64,000 nt of DNA from Rubrivivax gelatinosus (GTDB taxonomy: Bacteria; Pseudomonadota; Gammaproteobacteria; Burkholderiales; Burkholderiaceae_C), in the NCBI RefSeq assembly GCF_004340905.1, contig NZ_SLXD01000003.1, positions 1 through 64,000 on the forward strand. Direction: 5' to 3'. Position numbers and translations under genes: made by a program. Positions 1-8,169 of the stretch are shown here, one piece after another (within the stretch, counting starts at the first letter, position 1; every line of letters starts with the position of its first letter). The notes beneath the pieces were generated by a model. The model was not told where the DNA came from. It was given only the letters and a program-made list of their open reading frames with translations, and did no database searches.

Positions 1-1140
1 CGAGCCGGCAGCGCCGCCACCGACTCCCAGCCGGCCATCGTCGGCCAGCGTGTCGAGCTGCAGCTGCTGACCACGCTGCGCTGCAACCTGAAGTGCAGCT
101 ACTGCTCGATCGCCGAAGGCGACGTGCGCGAGTCGCAGGGCCACGTGGCCTACACGATGGACCAGCTCGACGCGTTCATCGCCCGGCAGCTCGCCGGCAA
201 GGAGGTCTACGTCACGTTCTACGGCGGCGAGCCGACGCTGAACCGGCCCTTCATCGAGGCCGTGATGCAGCGCCACCCGCTGTTCCGCTTCCAGCTGCAG
301 ACCAACGGCACGCTGCTCGACGACCTCAGCCACCACGTGCTGCAGCGCCTGTCCAACGTGCTCGTGTCGATCGACGGCGGCCAGGAGGTGACCGACGGCT
401 ACCGCGGCAAGGGCATCTACCGGCAGATCCTGCGCAACGTCGGGGTCGTGCGCGACAGCCTGGGCGGCACGCTGACCGCGCGCGTGACCTGGTCCGACGA
501 GACCATCAGCTTCGAGGAGCTGGACCAGCTGACGAAGGCCTTCGACTACGTCTACTTCCAGTTCGTCGCCGGTGACGCCTACGCGGGCCAGTCGGTCGAG
601 CGTCGCAAGGCGGTGCTGACGCAGCTGGTCGAACGTTTCTTCGCCGACACCGACCGCGTCTACCCCTTCATCCCGCTGATGGGCGCGGTGCGCAACAAGC
701 TCTTCCCGTCGCGCGCCGTGGAGCAGTGCGGCGGCGGCACGGCCTGCCGCGTGTCGACGCACATCCTCAACGTGATGCCCGACGGCCGCATCTTCGCCTG
801 CCCCGACCTGATGCACCTGCCGGAGATGCAGACCGGCGACGTCGTCGGCAACTGGCTGCGCCGCAGCCCGCTGCAGCCCGACCCGAAGATGCCGTGCACG
901 AGCTGCGAGGCGCAGAGCTGGTGCCGCGGCAACTGCATGAAGAACCTGTACCTCGGCTACGTGCGCGAGGACGGCGACTGGCGCGAGAAGGTCACCGACC
1001 CGATCTGCGAACTCGTGCGCCACCTGGGCCGCGAGATCGACCGCCACGATGCCAACGCCTGGTTCGAGCAGCTGCCGCTGCCGCAGCGGCGCGTGCTGCT
1101 GGACTGCGAGGTCTACCAGTACGTCGAGGTCATGCCCTGA
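1..1140 (+). CDS. Radical SAM/SPASM-domain protein, 5'-truncated by the window edge
   Basis: The reading frame is open from base 1 to the stop at 1138, so the true start lies upstream; 379 residues are visible. Counting from the first visible codon, C28, C32 and C35 form the CX3CX2C radical-SAM cluster motif and residues 75-78 are the GGEP SAM-binding motif. The C-terminal part has C243, C249, C267, then C299-x2-C302-x5-C308-x3-C312 and C336, which matches the SPASM pattern that binds auxiliary Fe-S clusters. SPASM enzymes are mostly peptide or protein modifiers (RiPP maturases, sulfatase maturases, quinohemoprotein maturases). No precursor peptide is visible on the downstream side; any partner would be upstream of the window. 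The substrate is unknown. The family call is firm; function beyond that is open. Confidence 0.88.
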   Translation, partial: RAGSAATDSQPAIVGQRVELQLLTTLRCNLKCSYCSIAEGDVRESQGHVAYTMDQLDAFIARQLAGKEVYVTFYGGEPTLNRPFIEAVMQRHPLFRFQLQTNGTLLDDLSHHVLQRLSNVLVSIDGGQEVTDGYRGKGIYRQILRNVGVVRDSLGGTLTARVTWSDETISFEELDQLTKAFDYVYFQFVAGDAYAGQSVERRKAVLTQLVERFFADTDRVYPFIPLMGAVRNKLFPSRAVEQCGGGTACRVSTHILNVMPDGRIFACPDLMHLPEMQTGDVVGNWLRRSPLQPDPKMPCTSCEAQSWCRGNCMKNLYLGYVREDGDWREKVTDPICELVRHLGREIDRHDANAWFEQLPLPQRRVLLDCEVYQYVEVMP

Positions 1141-1156
1141 AGCCTGCCCGGGCCCG

Positions 1157-1630
1157 TCAGCGCGGGCGCGGGTCGACCACCCGGGGCAGCAGCCCCAGCA
1201 CGACGAGCGCGAGCGCGGCAGCCAGCACCGCGGTCGCCTCGCGCCCGAGGCCGCAGGCGACGCCGATCGCCGCGGTCATCCAGATGCCCGCGGCCGTGGT
1301 CAGCCCGTGCACACGCTGCGCCGACGAGGTCTTGACGATCGCGCCGGCACACAGGAAGCCGATGCCGGCGACCACGCCCTGGATCACGCGGCTGAGGTCC
1401 GCGACCTCCATGCCGGCGAGGTCGGGCACCATCACGAACAGCGCCGCGCCCATCGCCACCAGCATGTGGGTGCGCAGGCCCGCGGCATGGCCGTGGTGCT
1501 CGCGTTCGTAACCCAGCACCCCGCCGACGAGCGCCGCGAGCAGCAGGCGCACCAGGATGCGCGTGACCTGTTCGAGGTCGGGCGCGTCGGAGAATTCCTC
1601 GCTGACGGTGGCGGCGATGCGGTCCCACAC
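1157..1630 (-). CDS. MgtC/SapB-family inner-membrane protein
   Basis: Multi-pass membrane protein of about 157 residues. It has the family's first-helix motif GGVLGYERE near residue 40, followed by an AAGLRTHMLVAMGAALF-type segment and the later GAGAIVK-like stretch (here GFLCAGAIVK). MgtC proteins act in Mg2+ limitation and intracellular survival in some bacteria by interacting with ATP synthase or sensor proteins, but many environmental homologues have no known role. A longer frame reaches 1765, but the extra 45 residues are Arg/Cys-rich and unlike the family, so I chose the GTG at 1630, which gives the usual short amphipathic N-terminus. It is convergent with the radical SAM gene, only 16 bp from its stop. 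Confidence 0.8.
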   Translation of the reverse strand: MWDRIAATVSEEFSDAPDLEQVTRILVRLLLAALVGGVLGYEREHHGHAAGLRTHMLVAMGAALFVMVPDLAGMEVADLSRVIQGVVAGIGFLCAGAIVKTSSAQRVHGLTTAAGIWMTAAIGVACGLGREATAVLAAALALVVLGLLPRVVDPRPR

Positions 1631-1830
1631 GCGCCGGCATCGGCAAGTCGTGTACCTGAAGGCGGAAAAAAGAAGGCCGATCGGGGCATCGGAGGCGCCC
1701 CGACCGGCCAAGTCCGCCGCGCGGTCGCGCGGCGCCGTCAGAAACCGTTCGTCTGGATTCGGCATTTGCGAACCCGGATTGATGGCAATGGTATCACTTT
1801 TGCCGACAAGAGTGACGTTTTTGCATCCCT

Positions 1831-1860
1831 AGCAAAGAAAAAGGGGCCCGAAGGCCCCTT
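1831..1860 (-). terminator. Rho-independent terminator of the phasin-like gene
   Basis: On the minus strand this reads as an 8-bp stem AAGGGGCC/GGCCCCTT closed by a UUCG tetraloop and followed by a T-rich run (TTTCTTT). It sits 22 bp after the stop of the phasin-like gene and before MgtC, so it should separate the two transcripts. Confidence 0.88.
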
Positions 1861-1881
1861 GCCGCTGACGCCTGCCGGTGC

Positions 1882-2535
1882 TCAGGCGGTGGCCGCCGCT
1901 TCGGCCGCCGGCTTGGCCGGACGTGCACGGCGCGTCTTCTTCACCGGCGTGGCCTCGACGGCCTGCACGACCTCGGCGGCCGCCTTGCGCACGCGGCGCG
2001 GCGCCGGCTTGACCGCTTCGGCCACGGCCTTCGTGCGCTTCTTGCCGACCGCCGCACGCGTCGGCTTGCGGGCCTTCGGGGCGCCCGCGACGTCGACGAG
2101 ACGCTCGGCGCCGCGCACGACCGTCGTCGACAGCTTCAGCGCGAACTTCGCGCCGGGCAGCGTGACCTTGGCGGCGGTGTGCAGGCCGTTGGCGAGCATC
2201 GTGTTGTCGACACCGGCGGCGATGTCGGCCATCTTGGCCACCTGGGCCGCGGCGGTGTCACCGCTCAGGTCCACGAGCTTGACGGCGCGGTCGGCGACCT
2301 CGTCGATGCTCTTGTCCACGGTGCCGGCCACCGTGCCGCGCAGCGCGTTCATGCGGTCGGTGGTGCGCGGCGCGAAGCGCGCGGTGCGCGCGTAGACGCC
2401 TTTCTCGATCGCGACGTCGACCAGGCCGACCAGGCGGTGACTGCCGAAACGGTAGGCCGCGACCGTCTTCTCGGCAGCGTTGCGGTAGTTCTCGATCGTC
2501 TTCAGCGTGACGCTGGCAAGGTCTTGGGTCGACAT
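1882..2535 (-). CDS. Phasin-like protein with a histone-H1-like basic tail
   Basis: The 217-residue product has two parts. Residues 1 to about 145 are helical, Ala/Val/Asp/Lys-rich and lack Cys, starting MSTQDLASVTLKTIENYRN, which resembles granule-associated phasins. From about residue 150 to the end it is a repetitive Ala/Lys/Arg/Pro region (KPTRAAVGKKRTKA and KKTRRARPAKPAA), like the AlgP/PhaF and H1-like DNA-binding tails. PhaF-type proteins coat polyhydroxyalkanoate granules and tether them to the nucleoid; that role here is inference, since no pha biosynthesis gene is in the window. The start is supported by a GGAGG Shine-Dalgarno 6 nt upstream. The upstream region carries an 11-bp direct repeat (2594 and 2626), and a strong terminator follows the gene. 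Confidence 0.65.
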   Translation of the reverse strand: MSTQDLASVTLKTIENYRNAAEKTVAAYRFGSHRLVGLVDVAIEKGVYARTARFAPRTTDRMNALRGTVAGTVDKSIDEVADRAVKLVDLSGDTAAAQVAKMADIAAGVDNTMLANGLHTAAKVTLPGAKFALKLSTTVVRGAERLVDVAGAPKARKPTRAAVGKKRTKAVAEAVKPAPRRVRKAAAEVVQAVEATPVKKTRRARPAKPAAEAAATA

Positions 2536-2593
2536 GGCTGCCTCCGTGGATGGTGGGTGGAATTCCTGACACCACCGAGTCTCGGCGCCGGGC

Positions 2594-2636
2594 CTAGAGA
2601 GGGCACCTCAGGACGGCCGGGATTTCTAGAGAGTGC
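2594..2636. repeat. Direct repeat upstream of the phasin-like gene
   Basis: The 11-mers CTAGAGAGGGC (2594-2604) and CTAGAGAGTGC (2626-2636) differ at one base and their starts are 32 bp apart, about three helical turns. They lie in the 120-bp gap between the stress-protein stop and the phasin-like start, where the phasin promoter should be, so they could be a paired operator. No regulator is assigned. Confidence 0.4.
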
Positions 2637-2655
2637 TCTCCAGAGCGCCCGGCGC

Positions 2656-3483
2656 TCAGTGCGCCATCAGCACCGGCAGCGTCATCGTCCGCAGCACCGT
2701 GCGCGTGACGCCGCCGAGCACCAGCTCGCGCGCCCGGCTGTGGCCGTAGCAGCCCATCACGAGCAGGTCGGCGTCGGTGTCGGTGGCCAGCGAGAGCAGC
2801 GCCTCGCCGATGCCGGTTCCCGCCAGGCCGTGGATGTGGATCGGCGCCGTGACGCCGCTGCGGCGCAGCCAGCGCTCCAGTGCCGAGGTGCCGGTGCGTT
2901 CGTCGTCGCGGCGCGCGAGCGTGCAGCCGACGTGCACCGACTCGGCCGCCAGCAGCCAGGGACGCGCGGCGGCCACCGCACGGGCCGCCTCGCGTGTGGG
3001 TTTCCAGGCGATCAGCACCTGCCGCCCGGGCGCCGCCAGCTCGCCGGTGGTCGGCACGACGAGCGCCGGCTTGCCGCTGTCGTGCACCAGCGAGGCCACC
3101 AGGCCGCGCGGCACCGGCCCGGTCTCGCGATCGTCGGCGTCGTGCTGGCCCAGCACCAGCAGGTCGGCGAACAGCGCGTGTTCGGCCATGGCCACTTCCA
3201 GCGTGTCGTGGCGGATCTCGACCCAGTGCATCGGTGCGCCGCCGACCGCCTCGCGCTCGAACATCTCGCGCGCCCGGGCGCGCAGCTGGCGGTCGGTCTC
3301 CTCGAGCAGCGAGGCGGCGGCGTAGGCGCCTTCGGCCGCGGCGAAGGGCGCCGCGACCATCGCCGGCAGCACGGCGAAGACGACGGTCAGTTCGGCACCG
3401 TGTTCACGCGCCAGGCGGTGGGCGAGCGCCAGGCGGCGGGCCGAACGCGGGGAGGCGTCGAGGTGGACGAGCATGCTTTTCAT
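2656..3483 (-). CDS. Universal stress protein, tandem UspA domains
   Basis: The 275-residue cytoplasmic protein carries two UspA domains, about residues 1-140 and 145-275. The first starts MKSMLVHLDASPRSARRLAL, the standard beta-1 plus ATP-loop start. The second ends with VMGCYGHSRARELVLGG followed by a Val/Thr segment, which is the G-x2-G-x9-G nucleotide-binding signature of ATP-binding Usps. Such tandem Usps respond to starvation, oxygen limitation or membrane stress, generally by binding ATP. The ATG at 3483 has an AGGAG Shine-Dalgarno at good distance. It is followed by the phasin-like gene on the same strand, but about 120 bp separate them, so co-transcription is uncertain. The family call is secure; its specific stress is not known. 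Confidence 0.92.
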   Translation of the reverse strand: MKSMLVHLDASPRSARRLALAHRLAREHGAELTVVFAVLPAMVAAPFAAAEGAYAAASLLEETDRQLRARAREMFEREAVGGAPMHWVEIRHDTLEVAMAEHALFADLLVLGQHDADDRETGPVPRGLVASLVHDSGKPALVVPTTGELAAPGRQVLIAWKPTREAARAVAAARPWLLAAESVHVGCTLARRDDERTGTSALERWLRRSGVTAPIHIHGLAGTGIGEALLSLATDTDADLLVMGCYGHSRARELVLGGVTRTVLRTMTLPVLMAH

Positions 3484-3922
3484 CGTGCGCTCCTGCCCGG
3501 GGTGGCGTCACGCCCGCCCCGGGTGACGGGTGGGGGTTCGAACCATGCTCCGCCCGGGGCGCGGCGGTGTCAATGCGCCGCCTCAAGCGGCCGACGGGCT
3601 CAGCCGTGCAGCGCGGCGGGGCGGGCGTAGCGGCGCCAGCAACGCCCGGCAACGGCCGAGGGCTCGGCCGGCCGGAGTCCGGCGTCGGCCGGCGGCAAGG
3701 CCTGGGCACGCTGCGGCCACGGCGGCTGCGGCACGGCTGCAGCGGCGGGCTCGGGGTCGAAGGGGTCGGTGACTCGCAGGGCGCACATCGTGGTGGCCCG
3801 GCGGCGCGTGCAGGCGCTGCCGGGTCGGGCGCGATCCTCGCGAACCGGGCCCGCCGGCGGGTTGACCGTCGGCAAGGGCGCGTGCGCTCGCCCGCTTGCG
3901 CCCGGCATCGGCGCCGAATCGG
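3484..3922. other. 439-bp region without a supported gene
   Basis: This stretch lies between the stress-protein start and the 3' end of the APH/P-loop gene, both on the minus strand. It should contain the stress-protein promoter and the 3' untranslated region of the upstream operon. Most reading frames here are Arg/Pro-rich shadows. Only one short frame (3600-3788, minus) has a composition that could be real; it is listed separately at low confidence. I see no tRNA, repeat or terminator with a T-run. Confidence 0.6.
3600..3788 (-). CDS. Possible 62-residue Pro/Ala-rich protein (doubtful)
   Basis: A minus-strand frame from an ATG encodes a 62-residue peptide beginning MCALRVTDPFDPEPAAAAV and ending with a basic segment. 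Codon third positions are mostly G or C as in neighbouring genes, and the mix of Asp, Glu, Trp and Pro is less extreme than in shadow frames. There is no Shine-Dalgarno, no recognisable domain and no terminator. It lies downstream of the APH/P-loop gene on the same strand, so it could be the last gene of that operon. I do not recognise it, and it may be chance. Confidence 0.25.
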   Translation of the reverse strand: MCALRVTDPFDPEPAAAAVPQPPWPQRAQALPPADAGLRPAEPSAVAGRCWRRYARPAALHG

Positions 3923-5473
3923 TCACGGAGCGGCCAGCAGCGTGTCCCAGTCCGGCGTGTGATCGGGGCTCACGCGCAGCGCCTGCGCGGCTTCGGCGGC
4001 GTCCAGCGGGTCGCCCGAGCGCAGCTGGGCTTCGAGCACCGCGAGGTCGGCGTCGGAGGCGTCGTCGCCGCGACGCGTGCGGGCGGCGACACGGCTGCGC
4101 AGCGTGGCCTCGTCGGCGGCGAAGTCCAGCAGCACGAAGCGGGCGCCGCGCGCGGCGGCGAAGCGGCGTGCGGCCTCGCGTGCCGGGCGGTGCAGGAAGG
4201 TCGCGTCCAGCACCACCGGGAACCCGCCGTCGAGCACGGCCGCGGCGGCGTCGAGCAGCCGGGCGTAGGTCGCCGTGCCGGCCTCGGCGCCATAGAGGCG
4301 GGGCACGAGCGCCGCGTCCGGACGCTCCAGCGGCGACAGCCCGAACAGGCGCTTGCGCTCCAGGTCGGCGCGCACGCGCAGCGCGCCGCGCTCGACGAGC
4401 GCCTGCGTGAGCGTCGTCTTGCCGCTGCCGCTGACGCCGTGCGTGACGAACAGCGTCGGCGGCATGCCGCGTGTCGCGTGCTCGGCCAGCGCGACGTAGC
4501 GCAGCGCCTCGGCCTGCGCGCCCGCGGGCGCGCCCGGCTGCGCCGCCCGCAGCGCGGCGACCTTGGCGCGCACCAGCGCCCGGTGCACGCGGTAGTAGCG
4601 CAGCACGCGTGCCGCGTCGTAGTCGCCGCAGGCGGCCATCCAGCCGTCGACGAACCGGTGCGCGAGCGCCGACAGTCCGTGGGCCTGCAGGTCCATCGCC
4701 ATGAACGCCACCTCGCTGGCCACGTCGATCCAGCGGAAGCCCTCGTTGAACTCGATGCAGTCGAAGACCGTCGTGCGGCCTTCGATCTCGACGACGTTGC
4801 CCAGGTGCAGGTCGCCGTGGCACTCGCGCACGCGCCCGGCGGCCAGCCGCGCGGCGAACACCGGCGCCAGCGCCGCGAAGCGCCGTGCCTCCCAGGCGCG
4901 CAGGCGTTCGAGCATCGCGGCCGCCGGCGTCCCGGCCAGCAGCGGCTGCAGCACGTCCAGGTTTTCCAGCATCGGCGCGCGGACCTGCCCGGGCGTGCCG
5001 AACTCGCCGTCGGCCGGCGCGACGTCCGCCGTGGCGTGAAAGGGCGCGACGACGCCGACCAGCGCGTCGACCTCGGCCGCGCCCAGGGCGCCGCGCGCGG
5101 CCAGCCGGTCCCAGAGCCCGTCCTGGGCGAAGGCGCGCATCTGCAGCGTCCAGTCCAGCGCCTCGCCGGGGCCGCCCAGGCGCGGCGCCTCGGGCGTGCC
5201 GGTGACCGGCAGCACGCACTCGTACAGCGCCGGTGCGAGCCGGCGATTCAGGCGCAGCTCGGCCTCGCAGAAGTGCCGCCGCAGTGCGCGGGTCGTGTAG
5301 TCGAGGAAGCCGGGCGCGATCGGCTTCTTGAACTTCCAGGCCTGCGTCGGCGTCACCAGCACGCGCGAAACGTGGGTCTCGAAGGCCTGGACGGGGCCCT
5401 CGGCCTCCAGCGTGCGGGCCAGCCGCGCCACCAGCGCGGCCTGCGCCGCGTCGTCGAGTTCGGCGGCGCTCAT
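3923..5473 (-). CDS. Bifunctional aminoglycoside-phosphotransferase-like / P-loop kinase fusion
   Basis: The 516-residue protein has two kinase-like halves. The N-terminal half (about 1-310) is an APH/choline-kinase fold with HGDLHLGNV, the catalytic loop, and VFDCIEFNEGFRWIDVASEV, the metal-binding segment. The C-terminal half begins near residue 345 with the Walker A motif GVSGSGKTT and resembles gluconate kinase or zeta-toxin-like P-loop kinases (a later VVLDATFLHRPAR segment fits the Walker B region). This two-domain layout (COG2187 plus COG0645) is widespread in Proteobacteria, and its substrate is not established. Its ATG overlaps the TGA of the upstream exported-protein gene (ATGA), so the two are translationally coupled. 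No evidence ties it to antibiotic resistance. Confidence 0.85.
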   Translation of the reverse strand: MSAAELDDAAQAALVARLARTLEAEGPVQAFETHVSRVLVTPTQAWKFKKPIAPGFLDYTTRALRRHFCEAELRLNRRLAPALYECVLPVTGTPEAPRLGGPGEALDWTLQMRAFAQDGLWDRLAARGALGAAEVDALVGVVAPFHATADVAPADGEFGTPGQVRAPMLENLDVLQPLLAGTPAAAMLERLRAWEARRFAALAPVFAARLAAGRVRECHGDLHLGNVVEIEGRTTVFDCIEFNEGFRWIDVASEVAFMAMDLQAHGLSALAHRFVDGWMAACGDYDAARVLRYYRVHRALVRAKVAALRAAQPGAPAGAQAEALRYVALAEHATRGMPPTLFVTHGVSGSGKTTLTQALVERGALRVRADLERKRLFGLSPLERPDAALVPRLYGAEAGTATYARLLDAAAAVLDGGFPVVLDATFLHRPAREAARRFAAARGARFVLLDFAADEATLRSRVAARTRRGDDASDADLAVLEAQLRSGDPLDAAEAAQALRVSPDHTPDWDTLLAAP

Positions 5474-5988
5474 CGCCCGGCCGCGGCGGCGCGCCGCTCG
5501 CTCAGTTCGGCGGCCATCACGGCGCCCAGCACGGCCGGCCGCACCCGCTCCAGCGTCGAGGGCGCGAGCTCGAACTGGCGTTCCACGGTGAGCCGCGGCG
5601 CGCCGATGCGCAGTGCCCCGGTGGCGTCGGGCGCCAGCGGGTACTCGCGCAGCCGGGCGACCAGCGTGCCGGCCGCGGGGTCGGCGAAGACCGTGGTCTC
5701 CAGGATGCGCCCGCAGTTCGCTGCCGCGGCGCGTTCGAGCACCGCCCGCACCGCCGTGGCCGGCTCGTCGCTGGCGCGTGCGACCAGCGGCAGGACCGTC
5801 TCGCCGCGTTCGCCCAGGGCCTGCGCGACACGCTGGTTGAACGCCAGGTTGACGCCGTCCCACTGGCGCGCCGCCTCGGCGTCGCCGGGCGCGACACCGC
5901 GCCCCTGGCCGAACACCAGCGTGCAGTCGTCGGCGGCAGCACCAGGCGCCGCGGCGCAGGCGAGCACCAGGAGCAGCGGTCGTATCAC
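5470..5988 (-). CDS. Exported protein of unknown function
   Basis: The chosen GTG at 5988 gives a 172-residue product starting with a clear signal peptide (VIRPLLLVLACAAAPGAAA, cleavage before DDC), so it is periplasmic. Alternatively a GTG at 6036 adds 16 residues, with a purine-rich stretch upstream; the shorter form has the cleaner n-region. Two Cys (one just after the signal peptide, one near residue 95 in AAANCGRILET) could form a disulfide. I do not recognise a domain; the middle resembles proteins that compute oligosaccharide or penicillin-binding accessory roles only vaguely, and I make no functional claim. The stop overlaps the start of the APH/P-loop gene by 4 nt. Confidence 0.7.
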   Translation of the reverse strand: MIRPLLLVLACAAAPGAAADDCTLVFGQGRGVAPGDAEAARQWDGVNLAFNQRVAQALGERGETVLPLVARASDEPATAVRAVLERAAAANCGRILETTVFADPAAGTLVARLREYPLAPDATGALRIGAPRLTVERQFELAPSTLERVRPAVLGAVMAAELSERRAAAAGR

Positions 5989-6135
5989 GGGCGGCAGGCA
6001 GCAGGCAGGCACTGCCCATGCTAGCGCCGCGGACACGTTTCTTTGCGTCGCGGGTGCATGCTGTCGTCAACGGCGCGGCCTCGCGCCGCATTGAGAAGCC
6101 GTCAACCCCGATGCCTCGGCTCGAAAGGAACCCCG

Positions 6136-6414
6136 ATGACCAAGCTCTTGCCGGCCCTGCTGCTGGCCGTTGCCGCCTCGCTGTCCACCGGCGCGTTCGC
6201 CCAGTCCGCGGGCAGCGAGCGCCGCGAGGCCATGAAAGAGAAGTGGGAGTCGATGACGCCCGAACAGCAGGCGCAGGCGCGCGACAAGCTGCGCCAGCGC
6301 TGGCAGCAGATGACGCCCGAGGAGCGCGAGGCGGCGAAGAAGCGCCTCGCGGGGCGCCGCGGCGCCAAGGCGGACGCGGCGCCGGCCGCGGCGCCGGCGG
6401 CGTCCGGGTCCTGA
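6136..6414 (+). CDS. Small periplasmic protein with two MTPE repeats (DUF3106-like)
   Basis: The 92-residue product starts with a signal peptide (MTKLLPALLLAVAASLSTG, cleavage after AFA). Two helical repeats follow, each containing a W-x2-MTPE core (KEKWESMTPEQQ and RQRWQQMTPEERE), then a low-complexity Ala/Pro tail. The repeat resembles DUF3106 and the LTXXQ helices of Spy/CpxP chaperones. An AAAGGAA Shine-Dalgarno lies 8 nt upstream. It stands alone, divergent from the exported-protein gene at 5470. A periplasmic folding or metal-sensing role is plausible because a Spy-like gene and a two-component system follow within 2 kb, but that is inference. Confidence 0.72.
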   Translation: MTKLLPALLLAVAASLSTGAFAQSAGSERREAMKEKWESMTPEQQAQARDKLRQRWQQMTPEEREAAKKRLAGRRGAKADAAPAAAPAASGS

Positions 6415-6476
6415 GCGCGGGCGCACGCCGGGCCGGGTTTGCCGTGCCTTCGCGCGCAGGCACAATGCCCGGCTTG

Positions 6477-7388
6477 ATGATGCGCCTGACGACCCGCCTC
6501 GCCACCTGCCTCGTCGGGCTTGCCGTCGCCGGTTGCGCCACGCGCTCGGTCGACGTGCGCCCGCAGCAGGCCGACCCCGCCGAGTTCGCCCTCTGGGACT
6601 GCGAGCGCCTGGCCGACGAGACCGACGCCGTGCAGCAGCGCGCCGCCGATCTGGCCTACACCGTCGACGACATCGCCGGGCGCAACATCGTCGCGCTCGG
6701 TGTCGGCGTCAGCATCTTCTGGCCGGCGCTGTTCGCGCTGCGGCCCAACGGCGTGGAGGCGCGCGAGCTCGCCGAGTTCAAGGGCCGCTACGAGGCCTTG
6801 AAGACGGCGTCGCTCGATCGCGGCTGCCCGCGGCCGATGGAGCTGTCGCCGGAGCACCTGGCGGCGCTGCCGATCGCGCCCGGCGACCTGCTGGTCTACG
6901 AGGAACGCAGTGCCGCCCGCGGCGTGGCGGGCGAGTGGACGCTGCAGGTCGTCTCGCTGCGGCGCGACGTCTTCGAGTTCCGCGTCAGCCAGGCCGGCCC
7001 GCCGCGGCCCTGGCGCCAGGACCGGCAGGGCAACGTCGTCGCCGCGCCGGCCGGCCAGCTCGAGTGGCAGCGGCTGTTCCGGCGCGACATCGCGCTCGGC
7101 GACGTGCTCAGCGGCGAGCTGCGCATCGCCGGCGACGGTTACGCGCGTGCGCTGGTGCGCGGCCAGGTCGTAGCCACCGGCCGGCAGACGATCGCCGGGC
7201 GCAGCTTCGACGTTGCCGTCGTCGAGCTGTTCGGCGACGCGCAGAACGGCGAGGTCAGCTCGCGGCTGGACGGCGCGATCGTCGTCGACCGCGCCAGCGG
7301 CCTGCTGATCCGCCTGGACATCCGCAGCGCGACGCCGGGCTTTCGCCTCGAGCGTCGCCTGGTGCGCGTGCAGCCCGGCCAGCCCTGA
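6477..7388 (+). CDS. Lipoprotein of unknown function
   Basis: About 303 residues. The N-terminus carries a lipoprotein signal ending in the lipobox LAVAGC, so it should be lipidated and anchored in the outer membrane. I chose the ATG at 6477 rather than the one at 6465; both keep the signal. A short hydrophobic stretch (about residues 75-90, IVALGVGVSIFWPALF) follows an acidic Cys-containing segment with DCERLADE. The C-terminal half is rich in beta-type sequence. I do not recognise the family. Pairs of Cys (DC and RGC) about 60 residues apart could be bridged. It has about 115 bp to the next gene and may be transcribed independently. Confidence 0.72.
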   Translation: MMRLTTRLATCLVGLAVAGCATRSVDVRPQQADPAEFALWDCERLADETDAVQQRAADLAYTVDDIAGRNIVALGVGVSIFWPALFALRPNGVEARELAEFKGRYEALKTASLDRGCPRPMELSPEHLAALPIAPGDLLVYEERSAARGVAGEWTLQVVSLRRDVFEFRVSQAGPPRPWRQDRQGNVVAAPAGQLEWQRLFRRDIALGDVLSGELRIAGDGYARALVRGQVVATGRQTIAGRSFDVAVVELFGDAQNGEVSSRLDGAIVVDRASGLLIRLDIRSATPGFRLERRLVRVQPGQP

Positions 7389-7504
7389 GCCCGGCGCGCG
7401 AAGGCCGCGGCCGACAAGCTTCTTTACCCGCCGGGCACGGCCGCGACACCCGCGGCCGGCACAGTGAGCGTCATACCGTCACCCATGACCTTCCTGGTGC
7501 CGCG

Positions 7505-8068
7505 ATGACACTCACCAACCGCCCGCTCGCCTCCCGAATCCTCGCTGCAGCCGCGCTCGTCGCGGCCAGCGCCGCCGCCGTCGCCGCGGCCAGTGCCGAC
7601 CGGCCCGACGGTCCGCCACCGCCCGATCGCCCGATGGCCGCACACGGCATGCCGATGGGCGGGCCTTCGATGGCCGGCCCCGACGCGATGCCCTGGCTGG
7701 GGCACCCCTTCATGCTGCAGCGCCTGCTCGACGACGTCGACGCGACCCCGGCGCAGCGCAAGCAGATCCGCGAGATCGTCGGCAACGCCCAGGACGAGTC
7801 CCGCGAACAGCGCGACGAGCGCCGCCGGCTCGCCGAGCAGATGGCCGAACTGTTTGCCCAGCCCAGCGTCGACGCCAAGGCCGTCGAGGCGCTGCGCCAG
7901 AAGATGCTGGCCCAGCACGACCAGTCCAGCCGGCGCATGACCCAGGCGATGCTGGAGGTCAGCCGCGTGCTCACCGCCGAGCAGCGCCAGCAGATCGCCG
8001 AGACGATGAAGACGCGCCGCGAGGCCATGGACGCCCGGCGCGGACCGGTAGAGCGCCCCCGGCGCTGA
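7505..8068 (+). CDS. Spy/CpxP-family periplasmic chaperone-like protein
   Basis: The 187-residue protein has a signal peptide (residues 1 to about 30), then a Pro/Met/Gly-rich linker with PPPPDRPMAAHGMPMGGP, and a helical domain starting FMLQRLLDDVDATPAQRKQI. The C-terminal half ends with LTAEQRQQIAET, an LTXXQ motif. This matches the Spy/CpxP/CnrR-like fold that senses or buffers misfolded proteins or metals in the periplasm. The Met- and His-containing linker could bind copper. It lies directly upstream of an OmpR-type regulator and sensor kinase, the same arrangement as cpxP next to cpxRA. The two-component system probably controls it, and it may inhibit the kinase; both are inference. Confidence 0.82.
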   Translation: MTLTNRPLASRILAAAALVAASAAAVAAASADRPDGPPPPDRPMAAHGMPMGGPSMAGPDAMPWLGHPFMLQRLLDDVDATPAQRKQIREIVGNAQDESREQRDERRRLAEQMAELFAQPSVDAKAVEALRQKMLAQHDQSSRRMTQAMLEVSRVLTAEQRQQIAETMKTRREAMDARRGPVERPRR

Positions 8069-8124
8069 CACCCCGCCCCGTCATCGTTATCCTTTTCCTC
8101 CTGTGGCTTTGACATGAAGCCTTC

Positions 8125-8155
8125 GCCCCGTGGCTCCGGCCCCGGGGCTCTTTTC
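8125..8155 (+). terminator. Possible attenuating hairpin between the chaperone and regulator genes
   Basis: A 6-bp GC-only stem, GCCCCG (8125-8130) with CGGGGC (8143-8148), closes a 12-nt loop and is followed by TCTTTTC. It could partly terminate transcription from the Spy-like gene before the two-component genes, allowing higher chaperone expression. The loop is large and the T-run short, so this is tentative. Confidence 0.4.
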
Positions 8156-8169
8156 GTTCGAGAGCGACC

